A DNA stretch of 23,194 nucleotides from GCA-2733415 sp964635575 (GCA_964635575.1 CAZWNY010000029.1:1-23194); one strand, 5' to 3'; shown: positions 16,125-23,194, numbered from the stretch's first letter. The notes: generated by a model not told the origin, from the sequence alone. Program-made: numbers and translations.

Positions 16125-16493
16125 TTACACTATATTTCTGATAAAAGTAAAAACCAGCAGCATCGCTAATATAAAAATAATTCCTTTTAATGAAATATTT
16201 ATATCTGGCAAGATTATTTTGAAAGGTTTTAATGCAAAAATTGCAAAAATATAAAATAATAATGGTGCAAAAAAATAAATGAATACATTGAGTTTTGCGG
16301 CATCTATAAAGTTGCCGTGTAATAATTGATGAAAAGCACGTTGACCACCACAACCTGGACAATCGACATTTAACACCCGTTTAGTCATGCAAAATAAAAA
16401 TGGCGTTGTATTACTTGCTGGATTATTATAGTAAAAATAATAAAGTACCCTAGCAAAAATTAAAATAGATACTATTGAAATTAATTTTTTCAT
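16125..16493 (-). CDS. DUF2752 small membrane protein
   Basis: A 122-residue protein with membrane spans near residues 4-20, 68-88 and 99-118. It carries the family hallmark CPGCGGQRAFHQLLHG at 45-60, with C45 and C48. DUF2752 proteins are widespread in Bacteroidota and have no established function. The paired cysteines could bind metal or be redox-active, but this is speculation. It follows a CCC-motif membrane protein gene on the same strand at a distance of 159 bases. Its ATG lies only 8 bases after a perfect 14-bp hairpin followed by a T-run, so its expression probably needs read-through or a structural switch. Confidence 0.85.
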   Translation of the reverse strand: MKKLISIVSILIFARVLYYFYYNNPASNTTPFLFCMTKRVLNVDCPGCGGQRAFHQLLHGNFIDAAKLNVFIYFFAPLLFYIFAIFALKPFKIILPDINISLKGIIFILAMLLVFTFIRNIV

Positions 16494-16501
16494 AAAAAAG
16501 A

Positions 16502-16530
16502 ATAGCCGATTGCAAATTGCAATCGGCTAT
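16502..16530 (-). terminator. 14-bp hairpin with U-run, directly before DUF2752
   Basis: Perfect arms ATAGCCGATTGCAA (16502-16515) and TTGCAATCGGCTAT (16517-16530) flank one central base. On the minus strand the stem is followed by TTCTTTTTT and then the DUF2752 ATG at 16493. It is a convincing intrinsic terminator for the upstream CCC-motif gene, and also a possible attenuator of DUF2752. Confidence 0.8.
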
Positions 16531-16543
16531 GTTTATTTTAATT

Positions 16544-16570
16544 CGAAGACGACAACCAATGGTTTCTTCG
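16544..16570 (-). other. Second, bulged hairpin in the DUF2752 leader
   Basis: CGAAGA (16544-16549), a four-base bulge, AACCA (16554-16558), one loop base, then TGGTT and TCTTCG (16560-16570) can form an 11-bp bulged stem. It lies 13 bases from the terminator-like hairpin, on the 5' side of it in the minus-strand transcript. Two stacked hairpins of this kind could be a structured leader RNA. No known riboswitch class is recognised. Confidence 0.4.
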
Positions 16571-16652
16571 ACATTTATATTGATTGATATGAGCTAAAAA
16601 TTTAATATTTCTTTTACTTATTTGTAAAAAACAGATTATACTAAGCGCCATA

Positions 16653-16991
16653 TTACTCCATCCCTTCTTGGTATTGTTCCATTACTTCTTGGTATTGCTC
16701 CATAGAGCTTTCCCAGTTTAACCCTGTGTAAGTTAAAAATAAAACGGCTATACCAATTGCTATAAAACTAAGAATTTTTGCGTTTTTAGCAGACGATTCT
16801 GCACCTGCATAATCACCAGCTTCAAACTTCTTTTTTACTTGAATTGCCATCACAATTGCAACAATACCTAAAATAAAACCGATGCAACATGGTGAACACA
16901 TGCCTAATACAGTTCCTACTATTGCTAAAGCCATATTGTTACTAGGCATTACTAAATTTGATGATTTTGAAATTGTATTATTTTCTTCCAT
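16653..16991 (-). CDS. CCC-motif / CD225-like small membrane protein
   Basis: A 112-residue protein. A polar N-terminus of ~20 residues is followed by a membrane segment with clustered cysteines (C32, C35, C36 in MCSPCCIGFILGIVAIVMAI). A loop KKKFEAGDYAGAESSAKNAK (53-72) follows, then a second membrane segment (~73-90). The loop and two-span layout resemble CD225/dispanin-type proteins, and the cysteine cluster fits the flavobacterial CCC-motif family; no role is established. The C-terminus is a tandem heptad MEQYQEV-MEQYQEG-ME (97-112), encoded by a 21-base repeat at 16656-16703. It is transcribed from a good promoter inside the end of the M3 peptidase gene and precedes DUF2752. Confidence 0.75.
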   Translation of the reverse strand: MEENNTISKSSNLVMPSNNMALAIVGTVLGMCSPCCIGFILGIVAIVMAIQVKKKFEAGDYAGAESSAKNAKILSFIAIGIAVLFLTYTGLNWESSMEQYQEVMEQYQEGME

Positions 16992-17017
16992 AATTATATT
17001 TTTGTGTTAGTTTTAAA

Positions 17018-17047
17018 CAAATATATCACATTTTTTTAAAACAACAA
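17018..17047 (-). promoter_or_regulatory. Promoter for the CCC-motif gene
   Basis: On the minus strand, TTG (17047-17045), 19 bases and TATATTTG (17025-17018) match the flavobacterial consensus. The -33 part lies within the last codons of the M3 peptidase gene (stop at 17036). The predicted start near 17012 gives a leader of about 20 bases before the ATG at 16991. Confidence 0.6.
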
Positions 17048-19063
17048 TCCTGCGCGTTTTAATAATGCATCTGATGTTGGCTCTTGTCCTCTAAAGCGTT
17101 TGTATAAAATCATAGGATGTTCGGTTCCGCCTTTACTTAAAATAATATCGGAAAAAAGTTGTCCTATTTTTCTGTTTAAAATTCCGTTTTCTTTAAATAC
17201 ATTAAAAGCATCTGCATCTAAAACTTCTGCCCATTTATAGCTGTAATATCCTGATGAATAGCCGCCTTGAAAAATATGTGAAAAAGCGACACTCATACAA
17301 TTTTCTGTAACATCAGGGTATAATTTAGTGTTTTCAAAGGCAATTATTTCATGATTTTTTACAGATTTTATAGTTTCAAGGGATTCTTGCCCGTGCCAAC
17401 TCATGTCCAATAAGCCAAAACTTAATTGGCGTAAGGTTGCCATTCCTTCTTGAAAAGAAGCGGATTCTTTAATTTTTTTTACATATTCCATCGGTATTAA
17501 ATCTCCCGTTTTATAATGTGTTGCAAAAAGTGATAGTGCTTCTTTTTCAAAACACCAATTTTCCATAATTTGACTAGGTAATTCTACAAAATCCCAAAAC
17601 ACATTTGTTCCTGATAAACTCGGATACGTAGTGTTGGCCAACATACCGTGCAATCCATGTCCAAACTCATGAAACAAGGTAGTTACTTCATTAAAAGTTA
17701 ATAACGATGGTTTTGTTGCGGTTGGTTTGGTAAAATTACACACATTTGCAATATGCGGACGTTCATTTATTTCATTTTTGATTTGTTGCCCTTTAAAAGA
17801 TGTCATCCAAGCGCCGTTACGTTTTCCTTTACGTGGATGAAAATCGGTATAAAAAAGTGCTATAAAATTTTCTTGCTCATTATATACTTCATAGGTTTTT
17901 ACATCTTCATGATAGGTTTCAATAGTGTTTACTTGTTTAAACGTAAGGCCAAATAATTTATTAGCAATAGTAAAAGCTCCATTTAATACATTTTCTAACT
18001 TAAAATAGGGTTTTAGTTTTTCTTCGTTTAAATTAAAAAGTTTTTGTTTTAATTTTTCTGAATAATAAGATCCATCCCATTTTTCTAAACGGTCAATATT
18101 GTCTAATTCCTTCGCAAAATTTTCCAGTTGTTTAAACTCTTGTTTTGCTACAGGTTTTGCTTTTTTAAGCATTTCGTTTAAAAAGGAAGTAACTTTATCA
18201 GGTGTTCCTGCCATACGTTCTTCTAATACAAAATGTGCGTGTGTTTTATAACCTAACAATTTTGCTCGTTGCAAGCGTAATTTTGTTATTTTTAATACAA
18301 TTTTTTCATTATTAAATTTATTGTTTTTAAATCCTCTTTTTCCAAAAGCAATTGCCATTTTTTTTCGCAATTTTCGATTGTTTGCATATGTTAAAAACGG
18401 CAGATAACTTGGGTAGTCTAAGGTAAAAATCCATCCTTTTTTATTGTTTTGTTTTGCGGTTTGTGCAGCAGCTTCAACTGCACCTTCTGGCAAACCTTTT
18501 AAGTCCTCTTTATTGGTTAAGTGCATTTCAAAAGCATTGGTTTCTGCTAATATATGTTCTCCAAATTGCAACTTTAAAGTAGCTGATTCTTTATCAATAG
18601 CTCGTAAGGTTTCTTTTTTAGCTTCGGATAAATTTGCTCCATTACGCGAAAAACTTTTGTATTTGTTGTTTAATAGCGTAACTTGTTCTGGGGTTAATGC
18701 TAGTTTTTCTTTTTGCTGATATACGTTTTTTACTCGTAAAAATAATTTTTTGTTTAAAGTGATGTCATTCCCAAATTCGGCTAATAAAGGTGAAATTTCT
18801 TTTGCAATTTTTTGAATTTCGTCATTGGTTTCTGCCGAATTCAAATTAAAAAAAACACTGTTTACTCTGTCCAACTGCGCACCACTATAATCCAAGGTTT
18901 CAATGGTGTTTTTAAAAGTTGGTGCAGCGGTATTATCAACAATTGCATCAATTTCAGCTCTTGCTATTTCAATAGATTTGGAAATAGCTGGTAAAAAGTG
19001 TTCGTTTTTTAATTGTGAAAAAGGCACTTGATCAAATTTTTGAAGTAATGGATTATTATTCAT
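17036..19063 (-). CDS. M3 family peptidyl-dipeptidase (Dcp-like)
   Basis: A 675-residue zinc metallopeptidase that should remove dipeptides from the C-terminus of peptides (Dcp type) or cleave short oligopeptides (oligopeptidase A type). The zinc site is complete: H465 and H469 in FHEFGHGLHG, E466 as catalytic base, and E494 in DFVELPSQ, with the same 29-residue spacing as in E. coli Dcp. Conserved downstream substrate-binding stretches are FQGGYSSGYYSYKWAEVLDAD and the C-terminal GGTEHPMILYKRFRGQEP region. Length and N-terminus (NPLLQKFDQVPFSQLKNEHF) match the family, and no signal peptide is visible, so it is probably cytoplasmic. It lies 74 bases after purE on the same strand, with no clear promoter in the gap. 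Confidence 0.92.
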   Translation of the reverse strand: MNNNPLLQKFDQVPFSQLKNEHFLPAISKSIEIARAEIDAIVDNTAAPTFKNTIETLDYSGAQLDRVNSVFFNLNSAETNDEIQKIAKEISPLLAEFGNDITLNKKLFLRVKNVYQQKEKLALTPEQVTLLNNKYKSFSRNGANLSEAKKETLRAIDKESATLKLQFGEHILAETNAFEMHLTNKEDLKGLPEGAVEAAAQTAKQNNKKGWIFTLDYPSYLPFLTYANNRKLRKKMAIAFGKRGFKNNKFNNEKIVLKITKLRLQRAKLLGYKTHAHFVLEERMAGTPDKVTSFLNEMLKKAKPVAKQEFKQLENFAKELDNIDRLEKWDGSYYSEKLKQKLFNLNEEKLKPYFKLENVLNGAFTIANKLFGLTFKQVNTIETYHEDVKTYEVYNEQENFIALFYTDFHPRKGKRNGAWMTSFKGQQIKNEINERPHIANVCNFTKPTATKPSLLTFNEVTTLFHEFGHGLHGMLANTTYPSLSGTNVFWDFVELPSQIMENWCFEKEALSLFATHYKTGDLIPMEYVKKIKESASFQEGMATLRQLSFGLLDMSWHGQESLETIKSVKNHEIIAFENTKLYPDVTENCMSVAFSHIFQGGYSSGYYSYKWAEVLDADAFNVFKENGILNRKIGQLFSDIILSKGGTEHPMILYKRFRGQEPTSDALLKRAGLLF

Positions 19064-19137
19064 TATTTTATTTTACTACGTTAGTGCGGTTTTTTCAATC
19101 ATTAAAAAAAATGATAAATAATCAGAGACTTCAAGTT

Positions 19138-19623
19138 TTATTGTTTTATTTGTTTTGCGCCTTCAATTACTTTTTGTTTCAACTCTTCTTTATAAGCGAT
19201 TATATTTTTTTGTACTTCTGAATTTGATGAACCTATAATTTGTGCGGCTAAAATACCTGCGTTTTTTGCGCCATCTAAAGCTACAGTGGCAACAGGAACG
19301 CCGCCAGGCATTTGTAAAATTGATAAAATGGAATCCCAACCATCAATAGAGTTGCTTGATTTTACCGGAACTCCAATTATTGGTAATGGTGATATTGAGG
19401 CTACCATACCTGGTAAATGTGCTGCACCGCCAGCGCCTGCAATAATTGCTTTTAAACCACGTTTGTGGGCGTTTTTTGCATAGTCAAATAATTTTTCGGG
19501 AGTTCTATGTGCCGAAACAATATCTACTTCTACTTCAATTTTTAATTGTTTTAAGATGTCTATTGCTTGTTGCATAATAGGCAAATCACTTGTACTACCC
19601 ATTATTATTCCTACTTCTACCAT
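19138..19623 (-). CDS. purE: 5-(carboxyamino)imidazole ribonucleotide mutase
   Basis: Converts N5-CAIR to CAIR in purine synthesis; cytosolic octamer in the family. The 161 residues show the class I signatures GSTSD (9-13), SAHRTP (37-42, with the proton-shuttling histidine H39) and AGGAAHLPG (64-72), then GVPVKSS and MPGGVPVATVA. Presence of purK directly upstream confirms the class I, N5-CAIR-using type. The gap to the purK stop is one base, so the genes are co-translated. The substrate is supplied by PurK from AIR, ATP and bicarbonate. Confidence 0.96.
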   Translation of the reverse strand: MVEVGIIMGSTSDLPIMQQAIDILKQLKIEVEVDIVSAHRTPEKLFDYAKNAHKRGLKAIIAGAGGAAHLPGMVASISPLPIIGVPVKSSNSIDGWDSILSILQMPGGVPVATVALDGAKNAGILAAQIIGSSNSEVQKNIIAYKEELKQKVIEGAKQIKQ

Positions 19624-19624
19624 T

Positions 19625-20782
19625 TTATTTGCTAATTACTTTTATTGTTTTTTTTACTTGTTCTGCTACTTTACGAGCGACATTAACATCTTTATTTACA
19701 ATAGTTACATGTCCCATTTTCCTGAACGGACGTGTTTGTTTTTTACCATAAATATGTGGTGTAACGCCATTTAATGCTAAAATATCATTCATTCCTTTAT
19801 AAACTACATTGCCGTTATAACCTTCTGCACCTACTAAGTTTACCATAACTCCTGCTACTTTACTTTCAGTGTTTCCTAATGGTAAATCTAAAACTGTACG
19901 CATATGTTGTTCAAATTGTGAGGTATATGAGGTTTCGATGGTGTGATGCCCTGAGTTATGTGTACGTGGAGCTACTTCATTTACTAAAATTTCGTTTTCC
20001 TGAGTTTGAAATAATTCTACTGCTAATAAACCTACGTGATTTATTTTTTTAGCAACATTTAAAGCAACTTCAATTGCTTTTTTTGCAACCTCATCAGAAA
20101 TTCGTGCAGGACAAATTACATATTCTACCTGATTTGCTTCTGGATGAAACTCCATTTCGACTACTGGATAATATTTTATTTCTCCAGATGGATTACGAGC
20201 TACAATAACTGATAATTCATTTTTAAAATTAATCATTTGCTCTGCAATACACTCAATATTAGGTAAATTATCTAAGTCGGATAATTTTCGTATTACTTTT
20301 ACTCCATTTCCGTCATAACCGCCTTGCGCTGCTTTCCAAACAAATGGTAACGTAAGGTTTTTATTTATAATTGCATCTTTAATTTTAGGGGCATCTGTAA
20401 AGCGTATAAATTTGGCTGTTGGGATGTTATTATCTATATAAAATAATTTTTGTGTGGCTTTATTTTGAATGATTTTTAGCGTTGCCGAACTTGGGTATAC
20501 TTTTACACCTTCATCTTCTAGTTTTTGTAATGCTTGTGTATTTACGGCTTCAATTTCAAAGGTAAGTATGTCTACTTTTTTTCCGAAGTTATAAACGGCA
20601 TCAAAATCCATTAAATTTCCTTGAAAAAAATGATTTGCATACGGTTTACAAGGTGCGTCATTAGATGCATCTAATACATATGTTTGAATATCGAATTTAT
20701 TGGTTTCTCGTAGTAACATTCTGCCTAGTTGTCCGCCGCCTAAAATTCCGAATTTAAAATCTGAAGAAAAATATGTTTTCAT
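19625..20782 (-). CDS. purK: 5-(carboxyamino)imidazole ribonucleotide synthase
   Basis: ATP-grasp enzyme that carboxylates AIR with bicarbonate to N5-CAIR. I chose the ATG at 20782 (MKTYFSSDFKFGILGGGQLG, 385 residues). The upstream in-frame alternative at 20818 adds a tail rich in Tyr/Phe/Cys that overlaps the -7 element. Domains: N-terminal preATP-grasp with GGGQLG (15-20), ATP-grasp core with WKAAQGGYDGNGVKV (149-163), and the signature NEVAPRTHNSGHHTIE (268-283). It is first in a purK-purE pair, with the M3 peptidase gene downstream. The substrate bicarbonate is also the likely cargo of the SulP transporters elsewhere in the window. Confidence 0.95.
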   Translation of the reverse strand: MKTYFSSDFKFGILGGGQLGRMLLRETNKFDIQTYVLDASNDAPCKPYANHFFQGNLMDFDAVYNFGKKVDILTFEIEAVNTQALQKLEDEGVKVYPSSATLKIIQNKATQKLFYIDNNIPTAKFIRFTDAPKIKDAIINKNLTLPFVWKAAQGGYDGNGVKVIRKLSDLDNLPNIECIAEQMINFKNELSVIVARNPSGEIKYYPVVEMEFHPEANQVEYVICPARISDEVAKKAIEVALNVAKKINHVGLLAVELFQTQENEILVNEVAPRTHNSGHHTIETSYTSQFEQHMRTVLDLPLGNTESKVAGVMVNLVGAEGYNGNVVYKGMNDILALNGVTPHIYGKKQTRPFRKMGHVTIVNKDVNVARKVAEQVKKTIKVISK

Positions 20783-20807
20783 AATGTTATAAAAATAATT
20801 TTTTTTA

Positions 20808-20815
20808 CAAAAATA
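20808..20815 (-). promoter_or_regulatory. Candidate -7 element for purK
   Basis: TATTTTTG on the minus strand (20815-20808) matches TAnnTTTG and lies 25 bases before the purK ATG. I found no TTG at the expected -33 position, so this is a partial match only. Confidence 0.35.
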
Positions 20816-20818
20816 CAT

Positions 20819-20990
20819 TTAAAACCCGATTTTGACCTAAGAAAAATGTGAAATAGAAAAAATTTACCGAAATTAGAGTGTCAGAAAACGATTAAACAAG
20901 GACGAAAATACTATTTTAATTACTTATTAAGGATTTTTATTTTCTTTGACCGCCTCTAAATTGAAAATAGTTTTATAGAAAGTAAACCTT
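20819..20990. other. Intergenic remnant between purK and the pseudogene
   Basis: About 170 bases with no supportable gene. An imperfect inverted repeat (ACTATTTTAATT at 20910-20921 with AATTGAAAATAGT at 20959-20971, one bulged G) is present but has no U-run. I see nothing else here. Confidence 0.5.
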
Positions 20991-21525
20991 TTAATTGTAC
21001 TTGTTTATTTTTTTAAAAACCATTTTTGACAGCACTTTGTATGCTGTAGAACCTTGGTGATAGTTTTCTTTTAAAACGAGCTTTAATTCCAAATTTATTC
21101 AATTAAATTCAGTTCCTAATAATTGTAAAATGGTCATGCTATATGCTTTTGGCGTTACATTTATTTTAGGGTTTAATTAGCCAATCAAAACAACATGCTA
21201 TAATTTGTTGTTTTTTTTTTGAAATCGGAATTTGCATGTCTGTTTTGTCAGAATAATGTGTTGCAATTAAATATTCGTAAATTTTTGCAGCAGGTCGTAT
21301 TGCAGATTGATGTTGTATTGTTTGAAAAACTTTAATAAAATTCGTTAAATGCGGAAAAATAAACGTTACGTTTTCTCTATAAATAAACTTCAACAACCAC
21401 AATGCTTTAAAAGAAATTTCTTCATTTATTTCTTCTGAAATTTTTAAAAGACCTGATATTAAATTAAGGTTATTAATTACAATAATGTCATTTTTAATTC
21501 GAAAAAGATTAATTTTAGCGTGACG
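20991..21525 (-). pseudogene. Decayed HEAT-like flavobacterial protein gene
   Basis: Read on the minus strand, the frame from 21525 gives ISGLLKISEEINEEISFK, then ALWLLKFIYREN, FPHLTNFI, SAIRPAAKIYEYLI and CCFDWLI, and stops at 21168-21166. Shifting by one base at the GGG run 21169-21171 restores INVTPKAYSMTILQLLGTEFN. A TGA (21101-21099) then stands where I expect Trp, followed by INLELKLVLKEN and HQGSTAYKVLSKMVF, ending at a TAA at 20993-20991. The order of segments matches, from memory, a helical-repeat protein conserved in Flavobacteriia and often mislabelled adenylosuccinate lyase. There is no start codon: a TAA precedes the frame at 21528-21526. One frameshift, one nonsense codon and a lost start indicate a non-functional remnant. 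Confidence 0.72.
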
Positions 21526-21546
21526 TTAACTAAATTTTAAAGAAAA

Positions 21547-22014
21547 ATGAAAAAAAAAATATTAATTATAGTTCTTGTTTTAGGTTTATTGCAATTTTTT
21601 AGTCCTAATATAAAGGAGTATGAAATCAATACTTCAATAGATTTTTTAATCACCGAAAAACCGACAACTCGTATTGCTGAAGTTATTAAAAACTCTTGTT
21701 ATAACTGTCATTCTAACACAACTAACTACAAGTGGTTTCATAAAATTACACCTGTAAATTTTTTGGTAAATCATCATATAAACGAAGCAAAAGAGCATTT
21801 GAATTTTTCAGAATGGGATAAGTATGCTTCTAAAAACAAAGCTCATATTATTGAAGAAATGATTGAAGTTTTAGAAAAAAAAGAAATGCCACTGCAATCT
21901 TATTCTTTAATACATCCAGATGCGAAGTTGTCTTTAAAAGAAACTCAAGAGCTTATCGGTTTTTTACAAAATTTACAAATTAAACACGAGTTATCTGTTT
22001 TTCCAGTTCACTAA
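21547..22014 (+). CDS. Haem-binding domain protein (single CxxCH)
   Basis: A 155-residue exported protein. A hydrophobic N-terminus (KKKILIIVLVLGLLQFF) acts as signal or membrane anchor. It is followed by IKNSCYNCHSNTTNYKWF with a c-type haem site C51-x-x-C54-H55, and by KKEMPLQSYSLIHPDAKLS at 111-129, where M114 is a plausible second iron ligand. This matches the small haem-binding domain family found in Bacteroidota; it should sit on the periplasmic side. The role is unknown, perhaps electron transfer. It begins ~20 bases past the remnant of the pseudogene and its last 35 bases overlap the end of the convergent sirtuin gene. No clear promoter motif is seen upstream. Confidence 0.86.
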   Translation: MKKKILIIVLVLGLLQFFSPNIKEYEINTSIDFLITEKPTTRIAEVIKNSCYNCHSNTTNYKWFHKITPVNFLVNHHINEAKEHLNFSEWDKYASKNKAHIIEEMIEVLEKKEMPLQSYSLIHPDAKLSLKETQELIGFLQNLQIKHELSVFPVH

Positions 22015-22669
22015 TTCCTTTAGAAGCACCTGCTTTTATAATGGTTAAATTGGAGTAGTTTTTTTTAGATATAGATGGATTTGGATCAATACAATAAATA
22101 GGCGTATTGGGTTTGCAATAATCAATTAGTCCTGCAGCAGGATATACTTCCATAGATGTGCCAATAATAACTAAAACATCGGCTTTAGCAACTTCTTTTA
22201 TCGCAACATCAATCATCGGTACTGCTTCACCAAACCACACAATGTGTGGACGTAATTGAAATCCATTATCACATAAATCACCTAAATTTAAATTTTTAGT
22301 CCAATTGTAAATTAATTTTTCATTTTGTGTGCTTCTTACTTTTCGAAGTTCTCCGTGTAGGTGTAAAACATTTGTGCTTCCTGCACGTTCATGTAAATCA
22401 TCTACATTTTGAGTTATAATACTTACGTTAAACTGTTTTTCTAAATTTTTTAATAAAAAATGACCTTTATTTGGAGTAACTTCATTTAGTTGAACACGCC
22501 TTTTATTGTAAAACTCGAAAACTAATTTCGGGTTTTTAGCAAAACCCTCAGGAGAAGCAACTTCCATAACATTCTGTCCTTCCCATAATCCATTAGAATC
22601 TCTAAATGTTGCTATTCCACTTTCGGCACTCATACCAGCACCTGTTAATATTACTAATTTTTTTTTCAT
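21980..22669 (-). CDS. cobB: NAD-dependent protein deacylase (sirtuin, CobB-like)
   Basis: A 229-residue sirtuin that removes acyl groups from protein lysines using NAD. Motifs: GAGMSAESGIATFRD (10-24), TQNVDDLHERAGS (86-98), catalytic H105 in HLHGEL, then WFGE (145-148) and IGTSMEVYPAAGL. Y54 and R57 (FYNKRR) match the residues that favour succinyl/malonyl-lysine in class III sirtuins such as E. coli CobB and SIRT5. The zinc-binding domain has only one cysteine (C133) where four are usual, so zinc is probably not bound. The ATG overlaps the stop of the broken upstream gene (ATGA, 22669-22666). The 3' end overlaps the convergent haem-protein gene by 35 bases. Confidence 0.92.
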   Translation of the reverse strand: MKKKLVILTGAGMSAESGIATFRDSNGLWEGQNVMEVASPEGFAKNPKLVFEFYNKRRVQLNEVTPNKGHFLLKNLEKQFNVSIITQNVDDLHERAGSTNVLHLHGELRKVRSTQNEKLIYNWTKNLNLGDLCDNGFQLRPHIVWFGEAVPMIDVAIKEVAKADVLVIIGTSMEVYPAAGLIDYCKPNTPIYCIDPNPSISKKNYSNLTIIKAGASKGISELEKQITRV

Positions 22670-23193
22670 TTTTTAAATTTATTGTGTGTACTTAAATATG
22701 GTAATCGTTCTTTTATTTTTAAAACAAGTTGCGTTTTAGTATAACTTGTGGTTACAGTTATTGCATCACAAAATTGTAATGCTTTTAAAAACCTCATCAT
22801 ACTCTTTGTTTCCCGTATAATATTACATTCCAATAAGCTGAAATTTGGTTTTGTTTTAAAAATCACTTAAAACATCATCAACAGTTTCTACGTAAGCTTC
22901 TTCATTAAAAGAAACTGAAAAACCTATTTTTAAAAAACTAATAAAACGATTTTTATGATGAAATAATTCATCTAAATTTATTAAATGTCGGTGTGCTTTT
23001 TTATATTTATCGACATTCGCATCATCTACAAAGTTTTTAAACATTAAAATACGTTTATATTCGGTTAATATTTTTAGTAAAACGATAATTGCTTGTGGTA
23101 ATTTTTTTTAGATAATACTAACCCATATTGCTTAATTAGACTATCATTAATTTTGTTGTTTTTTATTTTATTTTGAGAAATTACAACAAAAAT
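22666..23193 (-). pseudogene. Unrecognised gene broken by two homopolymer frameshifts (5' partial)
   Basis: Three reading segments join into one plausible product on the minus strand. The first is open from the window end (VISQNKIKNN to QYGLVLSKK). A length change in the eight-A run at 23102-23109 moves the frame to LPQAIIVLLKILTEYKR, followed by FVDDANVDKYKKAHRHL, LDELFHHKNRF and SFLKIGFSVSFNEE, ending at a TAA (22858-22856). One T fewer in the five-T run just before it would continue as FKTKPNFSLLECNIIRE, then ALQFCDAITVTTSYTK to a TGA at 22668-22666. I do not recognise the family. The CDAITVTTSYTK segment faintly recalls glycosyltransferase folds, which is not enough to name it. The cause may be decay or base-calling errors in homopolymers. 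Confidence 0.5.
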
Positions 23194-23194
23194 G

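Noticed and set aside
16003..16362. 119-codon minus-strand frame overlapping DUF2752
   Set aside because: Out of frame with the DUF2752 motif CPGCGGQRA, which is coded by the other frame; composition is not protein-like.
20783..20818. Extended purK start at 20818
   Set aside because: The extra 12 residues (Tyr/Cys/Lys-rich) are not part of PurK and overlap the -7 promoter element; ATG at 20782 gives the family N-terminus.
20910..20971. Inverted repeat as terminator or mobile-element end
   Set aside because: Arms need a bulge, no U-run follows, no target duplication or transposase is nearby.

Overview
The window reads as chromosomal DNA of a marine-type Flavobacteriaceae (Bacteroidota). The base composition is very AT-rich. 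The first gene carries a C-terminal gliding/type IX secretion sorting domain. Typical flavobacterial neighbourhoods are present (polyprenol-phosphate mannosyltransferase - dihydroorotase - DUF4296; DUF4271 - hemD). Several start regions carry the Bacteroidota -7 element TAnnTTTG. I cannot name genus or species.

Layout, left to right. (1) Positions 1-3125 (+): the 3' part of a large repeat-built cell-surface protein secreted by type IX secretion, ending at a 13-bp inverted repeat. (2) Positions 8505-3225 (-): a housekeeping run of polyprenol-phosphate mannosyltransferase, dihydroorotase, a DUF4296 lipoprotein, an M17 leucyl aminopeptidase and aminopeptidase P. (3) Positions 8608-10006 (+): DUF4271 membrane protein and uroporphyrinogen-III synthase, with a probable promoter for hemD inside the DUF4271 gene, closed by a strong bidirectional terminator at 10180-10217. 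(4) Positions 15764-10316 (-): the most coherent accessory unit, TetR-type regulator - SulP transporter - SulP transporter - beta-carbonic anhydrase - DUF2490 outer-membrane protein. It is tightly packed, and a 43-bp nested palindrome lies over the promoter. I infer an inorganic-carbon (bicarbonate) uptake/CO2 hydration operon under its own repressor. (5) Positions 16991-16125 (-): a CCC-motif/CD225-like small membrane protein and a DUF2752 protein, separated by two RNA hairpins, one with a U-run directly before the DUF2752 start codon. (6) Positions 20782-17036 (-): purK, purE and an M3 dipeptidyl carboxypeptidase.

(7) The right end shows gene decay. Positions 21525-20991 (-) hold a pseudogene of a HEAT-like flavobacterial protein, with a frameshift, a nonsense codon and no start. 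An intact haem-binding-domain gene (+) follows, overlapping tail-to-tail with a sirtuin deacylase (-). Upstream of the sirtuin is an unrecognised gene broken at two homopolymer runs; the sirtuin start overlaps its stop codon.

No tRNA, rRNA, CRISPR array, insertion sequence or integrase was seen. The best candidates for something not well described are the TetR/SulP/SulP/carbonic anhydrase/DUF2490 unit with its concentric operator, and the structured leader before DUF2752.
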